NCBI GenBank assembly: GCA_035291705.1 | Contig: DATDRM010000271.1 | Span: forward strand, 1 to 32,020 | Direction of reading: 5' to 3' | Origin: DATDRM01 sp035291705 | Lineage (GTDB): Bacteria > Chloroflexota > Anaerolineae > Anaerolineales > UBA4823 | DNA length: 32,020 nucleotides | Shown: piece after piece, positions 8,120-16,295 of the stretch | Layout: each line of letters begins with the position of its first letter | Numbering within the stretch: position 1 is the stretch's first letter | The notes under the pieces: generated by a model | Seen by the model: only the letters and a program-made list of their open reading frames with translations | The model's database searches: none | What the model was told of the DNA's origin: nothing | Position numbers and translations under genes: made by a program

Positions 8120-8539
8120 ATGCCAACCAAAACTAACTCAATTGGACTGAACACCAAGGGCAATGCCGACATTTTGGACATCACCGATCAGGTCAGCCGG
8201 GTGGTGGCGGAAAGCGGGATTAAGGATGGGATCGTTACCTTATTTTGTCCCTCTTCGACCAGTGCACTGACGACCATTGAGTATGAGTCAGGTTGTTTAA
8301 GCGACCTAAGGCGCCTGTTCGATGAGATCGTCGATCCCAACCGTCCCTTTGCCCACAACGCCCGCTGGGGCGATGGCAATGGGCACAGCCATGTGCGCGC
8401 CGCCATATTGGGTGCTTCATTCACGGTGCCCTTTGTGAGTGGGCGTTTGACCCTGGGGACCTGGCAGCAAATTATCTTCGTGGATTTTGACAATCGCCCG
8501 CGCCGGAGAGAGCTGGTCGTGCAGATTCTGGGAGATTAG
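8120..8539 (+). CDS. yjbQ: YjbQ/UPF0047 family protein
   Basis: A 139-residue protein of the secondary thiamine-phosphate synthase (YjbQ, UPF0047) family. Typical blocks are visible: GIVTLFCPSSTSALTTIEYE near the N-terminus, and HNARWGDGNGHSHVRAAILGASFTVP with the conserved histidines, then GTWQQIIFVDFD, which is the usual C-terminal signature. The E. coli member has weak thiamine-phosphate synthase activity and a metal-dependent beta fold; the true role is not settled. The ATG at 8120 gives the family length; an upstream ATG in frame would overlap the zinc-ribbon gene. No strong ribosome binding site precedes it, so coupling to the gene 41 bp upstream may matter. Confidence 0.92.
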   Translation: MPTKTNSIGLNTKGNADILDITDQVSRVVAESGIKDGIVTLFCPSSTSALTTIEYESGCLSDLRRLFDEIVDPNRPFAHNARWGDGNGHSHVRAAILGASFTVPFVSGRLTLGTWQQIIFVDFDNRPRRRELVVQILGD

Positions 8540-8602
8540 TGAAATATGTTTCAAAAGTCCCAAGAGAACACGCAATGCACCAACGATTTTATCGGACGAT
8601 CT

Positions 8603-9496
8603 TTAAGGGATAATCTCCATCTCTCCCGCTCGCATGGCTTCGAAGGCGGCGATAGACACCTCTAACATTTCGGGGCTGGGTTCGCGGGTAGTCATTCTCT
8701 GTAACGCCAGGTTGGGCTTGATCAACCATCTTACCAGTCGTGAATCCAGGTGATTCGCTGTCCAGCGGATGTACTCATATGCCAGACCGGCCAGAATCGG
8801 GATCAATAAGACCCGGCTGGCAAGCCTCCAAATGACAGGCATTGGCCCCAATAAAGCGAAGATCAACACAGACATCACCAACAGCGAGAGAAGAAATGCG
8901 GTGCCGCAACGGGGATGCTCTAAAGAGAATTGCGACACGCTGTTTGGGGTTAATTCAGCACCGGCTTCGAAGGCATTAATTGTCTTGTGTTCAGCGCCAT
9001 GGTAGGCGAATACGCGCTGTATATCGGATACTTTACCTACGAACCAAATATAACCCACCAGGATCGCCAGGCGTATCAGCCCTTCCACCAGGTTCCCGAA
9101 CCAGGCCCCCTGGCTTGAGGCTGTTAATAGGCTTTCTGTGAGGTGACCGATTGCGGCTGGAGCCAGAAAGAACAAACCAATTGCTAATGCCAGGGAGAGC
9201 AACAAAGTCCCAAACAGCGCTGGCCCTTCGATTTTATTTTCCTCTCCGCTCTGGGTATTGGCCGACAAAGTCAATGCACGGATGCCCAATCCCAAAGCAT
9301 CCCAAAGCATGATCATCCCACGCAACACAGGAATCTTTAACCAACGGCTCTGATAAATGCGACTCAATTTTTCTGTGTGGATAACGATCTCCTGATCAGG
9401 AGCGCGCATGGCGATCGCCAGGGATTGCCTGCCCCGCATCATCACACCTTCGATCACAGCTTGGCCGCCGTAAGTCGGAAGTTTTAGCTTTTCCAT
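8603..9496 (-). CDS. YqhQ-like DUF1385 membrane protein
   Basis: The 297-residue protein carries the DUF1385 signatures GGQAVIEGVMMRGR at the N-terminus, FAYHGAEHKTINAFE in the middle and EHPRCGTAFLL shortly after. About four hydrophobic helices are visible, roughly 97-120, 137-155, 203-226 and 229-245. Homologues such as Bacillus YqhQ are of unknown biochemical function; the conserved His/Glu/Cys residues suggest metal binding. It follows the M20 peptidase gene by 18 bp in the same direction, so the two probably share a transcript. It converges on yjbQ with a 63-bp gap and no obvious strong hairpin. Confidence 0.92.
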   Translation of the reverse strand: MEKLKLPTYGGQAVIEGVMMRGRQSLAIAMRAPDQEIVIHTEKLSRIYQSRWLKIPVLRGMIMLWDALGLGIRALTLSANTQSGEENKIEGPALFGTLLLSLALAIGLFFLAPAAIGHLTESLLTASSQGAWFGNLVEGLIRLAILVGYIWFVGKVSDIQRVFAYHGAEHKTINAFEAGAELTPNSVSQFSLEHPRCGTAFLLSLLVMSVLIFALLGPMPVIWRLASRVLLIPILAGLAYEYIRWTANHLDSRLVRWLIKPNLALQRMTTREPSPEMLEVSIAAFEAMRAGEMEIIP

Positions 9497-9514
9497 AAGA
9501 AATGTACAGGCATC

Positions 9515-10891
9515 CTATTCGGCCAGATTAAAGAAGAAATGAATAATGGTTTCGATCCCACGCCGCCAGGTGGGCAGATGCAATTTCTCGTTGGGGCTGT
9601 GGGCGTTATCATCCGGCAATGAAAATCCACAATTGACCGATTCGATGCCCAGATATTTTTGTAATAATACCACGATAGGCACACTTCCACCTTCTCGACG
9701 GAAGACGGGACGCTTCCCCCACACTGAGTCCATCGCCCGTTCCATGGCATTAATTCCCGAGGAATGGCGATCGGAGATAGCCGCCGGTCCGCCAACCAGC
9801 TTGGTTACTTCGTACCGCACAGTATCTATAACCTTGGCTTCTAAATACTCTTGGAGTTGTTGATAAACCTCCTCAGGATCCTGTTCAGGGACTAATCGCG
9901 TGGATATTTTCGCCATCGCGTAGGCGGGTAAGACAGTCTTTGACCCATCACCGATGAAGCCTGAATACAATCCGTTGACCTCCAGGGTCGGACGTGCACC
10001 GACGCGTTCAACCGGTATATAACCTGCCTCACCCCAAAGCGTTGGGGAACCGGTTTGGTTCAGGTAGAATTGCTCATTCATTGGTAAACGTGCCAATTCG
10101 GCGCGTTCTTCTGATTCCAGGGGTACCACCTTGTCATAAAAACCAGGCAGGGTAACGCGTCCTTGGGCGTCATGCATGCCTGCGATCAATTCACACAAGG
10201 CCTGGGCAGGATTGTGCACCACACCACCGTAGAGGCCGGAATGGAGATCGTGGTCGGGGCCAAAGATGCGCAATTCGAAATAAGCCAGGCCGCGAAGAGC
10301 ATAAGTGATGGTTGGCAGATCCGGGGCGATCATCCCCGTGTCTGGATTGAGGGCGAAATCACTGGCTAACAAATCCAAGTGAGATGCAATAAATTCACCC
10401 ATGCTCGGTGAGCCGATCTCCTCCTCGCCCTCGATCAGGAATTTCAGATTCACTGGAAGTTTTCCAGTTCGGGTCACTGCCTCTAGGGCGTTTATACATA
10501 CCATGACCTGACCCTTCATGTCAGAAGCCCCGCGAGCGAATAGAAATTCTCCCCGTACCTGGGGTTCGAAAGCGCCACTTTGCCACAAATCCAATGGCTC
10601 TGCCGGTTGCACGTCGTAATGTCCGTAGATTAGAACGGTTGGGGCGCTCGGCCCGGCGGTCAACAATTCAGCATAGACCACTGGATGACCATCTGTTGAG
10701 AAAATGGTTACTTCGCTCATTCCCAATGCCTCTAACTGCCTTGCAACCCATTCAGCCGCGCGCAGAATGTCTGCGTTGCTGTTTGGGTCTGTGGAAATAG
10801 AGGGGATGGTGAGAAAATCCTTCAATTCATCGAGGAAGCGCTGATCATGCTCCTGGACATACTGCAATGCGGCAGATCTATGTTCGGTCAT
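9515..10891 (-). CDS. M20 family metallopeptidase (dipeptidase)
   Basis: A cytoplasmic zinc exopeptidase of the M20/ArgE-DapE-CPG2 family, 458 residues. The metal site is recognisable: His91 and Asp93 in YGHYDVQPAE, bridging Asp124 in RGASDMKGQ, the catalytic Glu-rich motif FLIEGEEEIGSPS (156-158), and a C-terminal histidine in DDNAHSPNEKL. A dimerisation-domain motif FGPDHDLHSGLYGG is present. Overall architecture matches the bacterial dipeptidases related to carnosinase. It probably hydrolyses dipeptides from peptide uptake or turnover. The start ATG has AGGAGA at good spacing (complement of 10897-10902). It is the first gene of the pair with the DUF1385 gene. Confidence 0.94.
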   Translation of the reverse strand: MTEHRSAALQYVQEHDQRFLDELKDFLTIPSISTDPNSNADILRAAEWVARQLEALGMSEVTIFSTDGHPVVYAELLTAGPSAPTVLIYGHYDVQPAEPLDLWQSGAFEPQVRGEFLFARGASDMKGQVMVCINALEAVTRTGKLPVNLKFLIEGEEEIGSPSMGEFIASHLDLLASDFALNPDTGMIAPDLPTITYALRGLAYFELRIFGPDHDLHSGLYGGVVHNPAQALCELIAGMHDAQGRVTLPGFYDKVVPLESEERAELARLPMNEQFYLNQTGSPTLWGEAGYIPVERVGARPTLEVNGLYSGFIGDGSKTVLPAYAMAKISTRLVPEQDPEEVYQQLQEYLEAKVIDTVRYEVTKLVGGPAAISDRHSSGINAMERAMDSVWGKRPVFRREGGSVPIVVLLQKYLGIESVNCGFSLPDDNAHSPNEKLHLPTWRRGIETIIHFFFNLAE

Positions 10892-10948
10892 TGAAATCTC
10901 CTGATCAAATTGGGGTGTCTTGTTTGAATTATACTCTGCAGAGAGGAT

Positions 10949-11641
10949 TTACTTTTCGTTTACCCGGCGGACCGAGATAAAAGTCAGGTAACATACTAAA
11001 AGAAAGGCGGTGAAAAGAAGTGTAAAGCCGAAAAAACGCAAGTTGCTGAGGGGATTTACCAGCCGCGAGGCAATATCAGAAAACACTCCCTTCGGCTGAA
11101 GGATGAGATCCCAACTGTTCCAACGGGAGAATCGTCCCAGGTATATACCCAGTCCACCGAGGTAGAGCGCTACACCAGCAAAAACCCAACTAAATCCCCA
11201 CCCCAGGTAGTTTTGTACGATGAATTGCATGGTCCGTAACGAAGCAATCGCCAGGAAACATCCCGTCCAGGCAAAAGTGGCCAGCATAATAATGTCGTAC
11301 CAGAGGGGAACATAAGGCCGGTCTGCCAAGTGTAAAAAGTCCGTCACGATGTACGGGGCATTAGGGAAGAAGATTAACCACAATGCTCCTGGTAGGAGAA
11401 ACAATCCCCAGCTACGCGGACTTATGAAATTCAGGAAAGCAACAAATAAGCTAAACACATACGGCATCCAGGCTAGGTAGAGATTCCAGACCAGGTTTTT
11501 ATAGGTCAAGGCGTTGCTTTGCAGCACGCGCCCGGCGAAGAGGATCAATGCCAGGAGAGTAGATAGCATTATTGGGTAGAGCAATTGTCTTGCCAGGAAT
11601 CGATGAATACTAATAAGGTCTTCCAGCAGGCTACGGATCAT
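10949..11641 (-). CDS. DUF1361 integral membrane protein
   Basis: A 230-residue hydrophobic protein with about six or seven membrane helices (first near 21-40, last near 200-223). The DUF1361 signatures are present: WLIFFPNAPYIVTDFLHL in the middle and YLGRFSRWNSWDL later. The function of this family is not known. The start at 11641 has GAGGA seven bases upstream. The gene lies between the MOSC and M20 genes on the same strand with short gaps and may be read from either promoter. Confidence 0.9.
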   Translation of the reverse strand: MIRSLLEDLISIHRFLARQLLYPIMLSTLLALILFAGRVLQSNALTYKNLVWNLYLAWMPYVFSLFVAFLNFISPRSWGLFLLPGALWLIFFPNAPYIVTDFLHLADRPYVPLWYDIIMLATFAWTGCFLAIASLRTMQFIVQNYLGWGFSWVFAGVALYLGGLGIYLGRFSRWNSWDLILQPKGVFSDIASRLVNPLSNLRFFGFTLLFTAFLLVCYLTFISVRRVNEK

Positions 11642-11727
11642 GGATATCCTCGTGCGTGAAGTTCCACGGTTTAGTGGTTTTATTCTTGACCAGGAAGAAC
11701 AATGATTCAGGAAAAGACCCAGAAAAC

Positions 11728-12210
11728 TTACAGGGAACTGTCTCGAGTTTCCTCTGACACCTCGATATTATCCCCTACCAGTAGGTTCCCTTCGGTCAGG
11801 ACTTGGGCACGCAGTCCGCCACGATGCACTAATGCGGGTAATACAGCTTGTTGAGTGAGCTCCGCTAGATGGGAACAGGGTTCGCAAAGACGGATGCCTT
11901 GCAAGGTGACTTCACCAACCCTGAATTTTTTGCCAACCAGGTGGTTTAAAGGGACGTCTTGGGTAATCAGATTACGGCGGGTTTCTCCCAGGTCGAGCGG
12001 AATTTTGTAATCGCGTCGAACAGCTTCAATCGCCTCGATCTCGACCAGGGTCACCTCACGGCTCGCATCGGTTTTCCGTTCCGGAGAGCCGATCTTCAGA
12101 TAATAATGGTCTCCCTCAAGGCCTCGGCCAGGCACCACATGAACCTCAGATAAGGCTTGTGTGGGCTGGCCCACTTGCGGGCGGATAAAGATGGCAATGA
12201 TTTTTCCCAT
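11728..12210 (-). CDS. MOSC-domain protein
   Basis: The 160-residue protein is a stand-alone MOSC domain, the C-terminal fold of eukaryotic Moco sulfurase and of mARC and YiiM proteins, which bind molybdenum cofactor or carry sulfur. Visible features are the N-terminal strand with VPGRGLEGDHYY, the ETRRNLITQDVPLNHLVGKKFRVGE block, and the conserved cysteine region RLCEPCSHLAEL (Cys109, Cys112). It is divergent from a molybdenum hydroxylase gene set with only 218 bp between starts. It could therefore help handle or sulfurate the cofactor of those enzymes, which is an inference from position. The -10 box is so close to the ATG that the mRNA may be leaderless. Confidence 0.93.
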   Translation of the reverse strand: MGKIIAIFIRPQVGQPTQALSEVHVVPGRGLEGDHYYLKIGSPERKTDASREVTLVEIEAIEAVRRDYKIPLDLGETRRNLITQDVPLNHLVGKKFRVGEVTLQGIRLCEPCSHLAELTQQAVLPALVHRGGLRAQVLTEGNLLVGDNIEVSEETRDSSL

Positions 12211-12218
12211 GACCCTGG

Positions 12219-12224
12219 ATTATA
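12219..12224 (-). promoter_or_regulatory. -10 box of the MOSC gene
   Basis: A perfect TATAAT on the minus strand ends nine bases before the ATG at 12210. Transcription would begin at about 12212, so the message would be leaderless or nearly so. No convincing -35 is visible at 17 bp. Confidence 0.45.
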
Positions 12225-12266
12225 TGCGAATTTGTAAAATTTTGGGATAGAGATTCCCTATCTTTG

Positions 12267-12275
12267 TGCTAAAAT
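12267..12275 (+). promoter_or_regulatory. Extended -10 promoter of the molybdenum hydroxylase operon
   Basis: TGCTAAAAT at 12267-12275 fits TGN plus a -10 with 5 of 6 matches. The predicted start near 12282 falls four bases before the first paired base of the structured leader, which supports both calls. No good -35 is visible. Confidence 0.55.
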
Positions 12276-12281
12276 ACCTCA

Positions 12282-12428
12282 ACCCGGATCGGTGGTCGTT
12301 ACAGGCCAGGCCTGCAGCGGCGTCGGGCAATTGCCCGTCGAAAAGTGCCACCGTCTTCGTGGTGTGTGTCGGCTAGATACGCGTGTTTGGCGAAATCAGT
12401 CGATCGAGATACCACCGGTGGCCGATCC
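12282..12428 (+). ncRNA. Candidate structured leader RNA of the Mo hydroxylase operon
   Basis: The 5' end GGATCGGTGGT (12286-12296) can pair with the bases immediately before the start codon: CCGATCC at 12422-12428 and ACCA at 12411-12414. Enclosed hairpins are CAGGC/GCCTG (12302-12314), CGGGC/GCCCG with an AATT loop (12324-12337, extended by two pairs) and CCAC/GTGG (12348-12362). The only ribosome-binding-like sequence, GGTGG at 12417-12421, lies in the bulge of the closing helix and could alternatively pair with CCACC at 12348-12352. This is the layout expected of a translational riboswitch. I could not match it by eye to a known class; the molybdenum cofactor riboswitch is the natural candidate to test. 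Confidence 0.45.
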
Positions 12429-13301
12429 ATGCCTCTCTGGAAGAATTATCACCTCGCCCAATCCGTAGACGATGCTTTACAAGCTTTGTCCAGGACTCCC
12501 CGCGCAGCCAGCCTGATCGCCGGGGGTACCGACTTGTTGCTTGATCTCCAACAGGGGCGTCACCCAGCAGTCGATACGCTGGTCGATATTACGGTTGTGC
12601 CTGAGCTAACTTGCCTAGAAGTGCGTGGGGAAAATCTTTTTGTTGGGGCAGCTGTGCCGCTCAGCCGGATCGTCGCTAACCATTCCGTCCAGGAACACGC
12701 CCAAGCTCTGGTTGATGCTTGTAATTTAATCGGCGGCCCGCAGGTGCGTAATAGTGCCACTTTAGGAGGAAACGTTGCCCATGCCTTACCAGCGGCAGAT
12801 GGGACGATCGCCCTGCTGGCTTTGAAGGCGGTGGCAGAAATCGCAAGTCTGGATGGTCAATGTCTGATGGACCTGCAGGAACTTTTTATTGGGCCAGGCC
12901 GCTCAGCTCTGGATCCGAGGCGAGAAGTACTTTTGGGATTTCACTTGCCTTTGCACGGCGTGGGCGATGCTTCGGCTTTCAAAAGGGTGATGCGACCGCA
13001 AGGGGTAGCCTTGCCGATATTGAATATGGCTATCTGGGTGAAGCGGCGCGGTGATGTAATTGCAGATATTCGCCTTGCGCTAGGTCCCGCTGGACCAAGA
13101 CCCCTGCGCGCCCGCGCTGTTGAAAAAACCATGGCTGGCCGGCCATTGAATAAGAACACCATTGATATAGCCCTCAAGGCTCTCCTGGCCGAAACGTCGT
13201 TCCGCTCTAGCCCATACCGCGCCTCGGCCGATTATCGTCGCCATCTCAGTGCAACACTGCTCGAAGAGACCCTGCAGGAAGCATGGAAACGAGCTGCGTA
13301 A
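12429..13301 (+). CDS. Molybdenum hydroxylase FAD-binding subunit (CoxM/XdhB-like)
   Basis: The 290-residue protein matches the medium, flavin-binding subunit of xanthine dehydrogenase/CO dehydrogenase-family enzymes. The FAD diphosphate motif AGGTDLLLDLQQG is near residues 31-43 and the second FAD motif TLGGNVAHALPAADG near 115-130. The C-terminal CO_deh_flav_C domain contains LALGPAGPRPLRARAVE. It passes electrons from the FeS clusters to an acceptor. The ATG at 12429 gives the normal N-terminus (KNYHLAQSVDDALQAL); a GTG at 12345 in frame would translate part of the structured leader and is disfavoured. The fused FeS/Mo subunit follows 96 bp downstream, so both should form one complex. Confidence 0.94.
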   Translation: MPLWKNYHLAQSVDDALQALSRTPRAASLIAGGTDLLLDLQQGRHPAVDTLVDITVVPELTCLEVRGENLFVGAAVPLSRIVANHSVQEHAQALVDACNLIGGPQVRNSATLGGNVAHALPAADGTIALLALKAVAEIASLDGQCLMDLQELFIGPGRSALDPRREVLLGFHLPLHGVGDASAFKRVMRPQGVALPILNMAIWVKRRGDVIADIRLALGPAGPRPLRARAVEKTMAGRPLNKNTIDIALKALLAETSFRSSPYRASADYRRHLSATLLEETLQEAWKRAA

Positions 13302-13355
13302 GAATAGCGTATGATTATTTAGGACACGGATTTCCGGAATAAAACGAATTAATTG

Positions 13356-13393
13356 CTGATCACTGATTAATGGTTACTGAATCCTGAGTACTG
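13356..13393. repeat. Heptanucleotide tandem repeat array 2
   Basis: CTG recurs at 13356, 13363, 13377, 13384 and 13391, with a degenerate unit at 13370, an exact 7-bp period. The array shares the 11-mer CTGATCACTGA with array 4 in opposite orientation. It lies just before the fused FeS/Mo subunit gene. Confidence 0.75.
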
Positions 13394-13397
13394 GCTT

Positions 13398-16208
13398 ATG
13401 ACAATAAACCTGGTAGTTAATGGGAAACCTTACCGAATCGATCCCCACCCGGGCGAGATGCTTTCTGACCTGCTGCGAGAGCGATTGGGCTTGACCGGGA
13501 CGAAGATCGGCTGTAACGAGGCGGAGTGCGGATCATGCACTGTCCTGGTCGATGGTGATCCGGTATTAGCGTGCACTTATCCCGCGGGGCGAGCTGATGG
13601 AAGGGAAGTGCTGACCATCGAAGGATTGGCTTCCCTTTCTCCTATCCTCTTGAAGAAGGGAAAAAGGGATAAGGGAAATGGGAGTAGAGGATTACATCCG
13701 CTCCAGGAAGCTTTTATCCTACATGGCGCAGTGCAATGCGGTTTTTGTATCCCTGGCCAGATTATGACCTCTTATGCCCTCTTACAGCGTAATCCTGACC
13801 CAAGTGAGGCTGATATCCAGCAGGCTCTCAAGGATACCTTGTGCCGGTGTGGAGGGTATCCGAGTATCCTGCGCGCTATCCAGTCTGCGGCTTACACCCT
13901 GCGAACTGGCGAGCCTATCGAGCCAGCAGCTTTGTTTTCAGCAGCTCCATTGGAAATCATTGGCACACCCCAGATTCGCCCGGATGCAGTGAATAAAGTC
14001 ACTGGCGAGGCGATATTTACCGACGACCTGCATTTTGAGGGCATGCTGCACGCGCGGGTTAAGCGAGCTGGCGTCCCGCATGCGATCATCCGGAAGGTCG
14101 ATGTTACGAAAGCGCGCCAGATTAAAGGGGTCGCAGCTGTCCTGACCGCGCAAGATATCCCTGGCGAGCACAATCATGGTCTGGTTATCCCAGATTGGCC
14201 GACAATGGTGGGTGTCGGAGAGCGAGTGCGAACAGTGGGGGATGCAGTGGCGATCGTTGCTGCTGAAAGCCGGGACATAGCCACCCAGGCTGTTGACTCG
14301 ATTGATGTCGACTATGAACTTCTCCCAGTGATCTCTGATCCGGTCCAGGCACGTCATCCAGGTGAGACAGCCTTGCATTCCAAGGGCAACCTGCTCAAAC
14401 ACATTAAAGTTCGCAAAGGCAATGTTGAGGAGGGATTCACTGAAGCTGAGGTTATCCTGGAACATACTTTCTTCACAGCCATCACGGAACATGCTTTCAT
14501 CGAACCTGAGTGCAGTATTGCCCGCCTAACGCCTGAGGGGCGGATAGAGGTTTATGTTGGTTCGCAGATCGCCTATGCCGATCGAAACCAGATTGCACGG
14601 GCATTGGATTGGCCTGAAGAGCGGGTGCGTGTGATCGGCATGCTGGTCGGAGGTGGTTTTGGAGGGAAGGAGGACATCGCCGGACAAATCCATGCTGCCT
14701 TGCTGGCCCAGGCCACCGGACGACCGGTGAAATTACTGTTCGACCGCTACGAGAGCTTCCACGTGCACCCAAAACGACATGCCACCCAGATTCGGATCAA
14801 ACTCGGTGCCCGACGGGATGGCCGACTGACCGCTATGGAGACAGAGCTATATGGAGATACCGGTGCGTATGCCTCCCTGGGGGAGAAAGTAATGACGCGC
14901 GCCACGACACACTCAGCCGGACCTTACGAAGTACCCCATGCGCGGGCCGACTGTTACGCCATGTATACTAACAATCCGCCGGCCGGCGCGTTTCGTGGTT
15001 TTGGGGTTACCCAATCGTGTTTCGCGGTAGAGAGTATGATGGACATGCTGGCAGAGCAACTCAGCATGGATCCGGTAGAAGTCCGCCGGATCAATGCCCT
15101 GCGCCTGGGCAGTGTGACGAACACCGGGCAGATTTTACGCGAGAGTGTGGGCTTATTAGAGTGCCTGGAGCGGGTTGTCGCCGAGATGTACCGACGCGCG
15201 GGGGAGAATCCTTTTACAGCGCGTATTGTGGAGGGCGCGTCGCATCTTCGCCGGGCATGGGGGATCGCCCTGGCATACAAAAACACCGGACTGGGTGGCG
15301 GCGCTCCGGATAAGGCCGCGGCTGAAGTGAAATTGCGCTCTGACGGGATGCTGGAAGTGCGCACCTCTTCGGCGGAGATCGGCCAGGGATTGGTGACGGT
15401 ACTGCAGATGATCGTCGCCCAGGAGTTTAATACCTCGGTGAGCCTTGTCAGGGTTTTGCTATCTGATACTGATTTAACCCCTGACGGCGGACCGACCACT
15501 GCTTCCAGGCAAACGTACGTCAGCGGGAATGCGGCGCGCGGCGCGGCTCTGGCATTACGCCAGGCGATCACAGCGACACTGGCGGAAAAATTTGATGTCC
15601 CTCCCGATCAGGTGCGGTTCGTAGAAGGTCTGGTCCAGGTGAACGGTCACTCTGTTCGGATGGAAGCTGTTGCTAAGGAAATGCTCTCTGAAGGTCGGCC
15701 GCCACGCGCTTTGTATGAGTATTGGGCACCCAACACTCAACCTCTGGGAGAATCTGGGGATATGCATTTCGCCTTTTCCTTTGCGGCTCAGGCAGCCGAG
15801 GTCGAAGTGGATACTCGTACAGGTGAGGTGCGCGTCTTGCAGGTCATCGCGGCGAACGACGTGGGTAAAGCTGTAAACCCTCTCGGATTGCAAGGTCAGG
15901 TGGAGGGAGGTGTGGTGATGGGAGTGGGTAATGCACTCACCGAGCATTTCATCGTCGAAGATGGGCGGATAGTCACCGACCGACTGGCGCGTTATCGCAT
16001 GCCATCTATTGTCCACACTCCTGAGATAATCTCCATCGTGGTCGAACATCCCTCTGGTGAAGGACCGTATGGCGCGAAGGGAGTAGGAGAAATCTCGAGT
16101 ATACCGACCACACCGGCAATCACCAATGCTATCTTTCACGCCGTAGGTGTCCGGGTAGACAGGTTACCTGTTGACCAGGAGAACATCCAGCGGAGAATGT
16201 CTCTCTGA
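13398..16208 (+). CDS. Molybdenum hydroxylase, fused FeS and Mo-cofactor subunits
   Basis: This 936-residue protein fuses the small and large subunits of a xanthine dehydrogenase-family hydroxylase. Residues 1-80 are a plant-type ferredoxin domain with Cys39, 44, 47 and 59. Residues 100-165 are the second [2Fe-2S] domain with Cys114, 117, 149 and 151. From about 190 is the molybdopterin-binding part: VGGGFGGKED (417-426), PPAGAFRGFG around 532, and the base-catalyst Glu898 in GAKGVGEISSIP. It lacks the CODH-type AYRCSFR loop, so it is not form I CO dehydrogenase. It should hydroxylate a carbon of a heterocycle or aldehyde using water; the substrate is unknown. A basic linker at about 85-98 is encoded by a heptad repeat. 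No strong ribosome binding site is seen at the ATG. Confidence 0.93.
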   Translation: MTINLVVNGKPYRIDPHPGEMLSDLLRERLGLTGTKIGCNEAECGSCTVLVDGDPVLACTYPAGRADGREVLTIEGLASLSPILLKKGKRDKGNGSRGLHPLQEAFILHGAVQCGFCIPGQIMTSYALLQRNPDPSEADIQQALKDTLCRCGGYPSILRAIQSAAYTLRTGEPIEPAALFSAAPLEIIGTPQIRPDAVNKVTGEAIFTDDLHFEGMLHARVKRAGVPHAIIRKVDVTKARQIKGVAAVLTAQDIPGEHNHGLVIPDWPTMVGVGERVRTVGDAVAIVAAESRDIATQAVDSIDVDYELLPVISDPVQARHPGETALHSKGNLLKHIKVRKGNVEEGFTEAEVILEHTFFTAITEHAFIEPECSIARLTPEGRIEVYVGSQIAYADRNQIARALDWPEERVRVIGMLVGGGFGGKEDIAGQIHAALLAQATGRPVKLLFDRYESFHVHPKRHATQIRIKLGARRDGRLTAMETELYGDTGAYASLGEKVMTRATTHSAGPYEVPHARADCYAMYTNNPPAGAFRGFGVTQSCFAVESMMDMLAEQLSMDPVEVRRINALRLGSVTNTGQILRESVGLLECLERVVAEMYRRAGENPFTARIVEGASHLRRAWGIALAYKNTGLGGGAPDKAAAEVKLRSDGMLEVRTSSAEIGQGLVTVLQMIVAQEFNTSVSLVRVLLSDTDLTPDGGPTTASRQTYVSGNAARGAALALRQAITATLAEKFDVPPDQVRFVEGLVQVNGHSVRMEAVAKEMLSEGRPPRALYEYWAPNTQPLGESGDMHFAFSFAAQAAEVEVDTRTGEVRVLQVIAANDVGKAVNPLGLQGQVEGGVVMGVGNALTEHFIVEDGRIVTDRLARYRMPSIVHTPEIISIVVEHPSGEGPYGAKGVGEISSIPTTPAITNAIFHAVGVRVDRLPVDQENIQRRMSL
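13658..13693 (+). repeat. Heptanucleotide array 3, inside coding sequence
   Basis: GGGATAA, GGGAAAT, GGGAGTA and GAGGATT (13666-13693) follow each other at exact 7-bp steps inside the linker between the two FeS domains. They encode a lysine/glycine/arginine-rich stretch. The 11-mer GGGATAAGGGA is shared with array 5. Confidence 0.65.
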
Positions 16209-16295
16209 GCGACCGAAGGGGTGCAGAGTCCGTGCGAAATATAAGTGAAAGACGAAGACAGGTGTAGGGGGTAGGTTGATCAACAGGAAAGTGCG

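Noticed and set aside
12345..12428. N-terminal extension of the first FAD subunit from a GTG
   Set aside because: The extension has no family counterpart, and the DNA forms strong RNA pairings ending at the ATG at 12429.
13938..14492. Minus-strand open frame of 184 codons inside the first fused Mo hydroxylase
   Set aside because: The sense frame has clear family motifs throughout; the antisense frame has none. Long antisense frames are expected in moderately GC-rich coding DNA.
13398..16208. Aerobic CO dehydrogenase (coxSL)
   Set aside because: The form I active-site loop with cysteine (AYRCSFR) is missing; PPAGAFRGFG is present instead, so only the wider xanthine dehydrogenase family can be claimed. 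The same holds for the second copy.
16275..16284. GTTGATCAAC palindrome before the NUDIX gene
   Set aside because: A 10-bp palindrome is common by chance, and it has no promoter or paired site around it.
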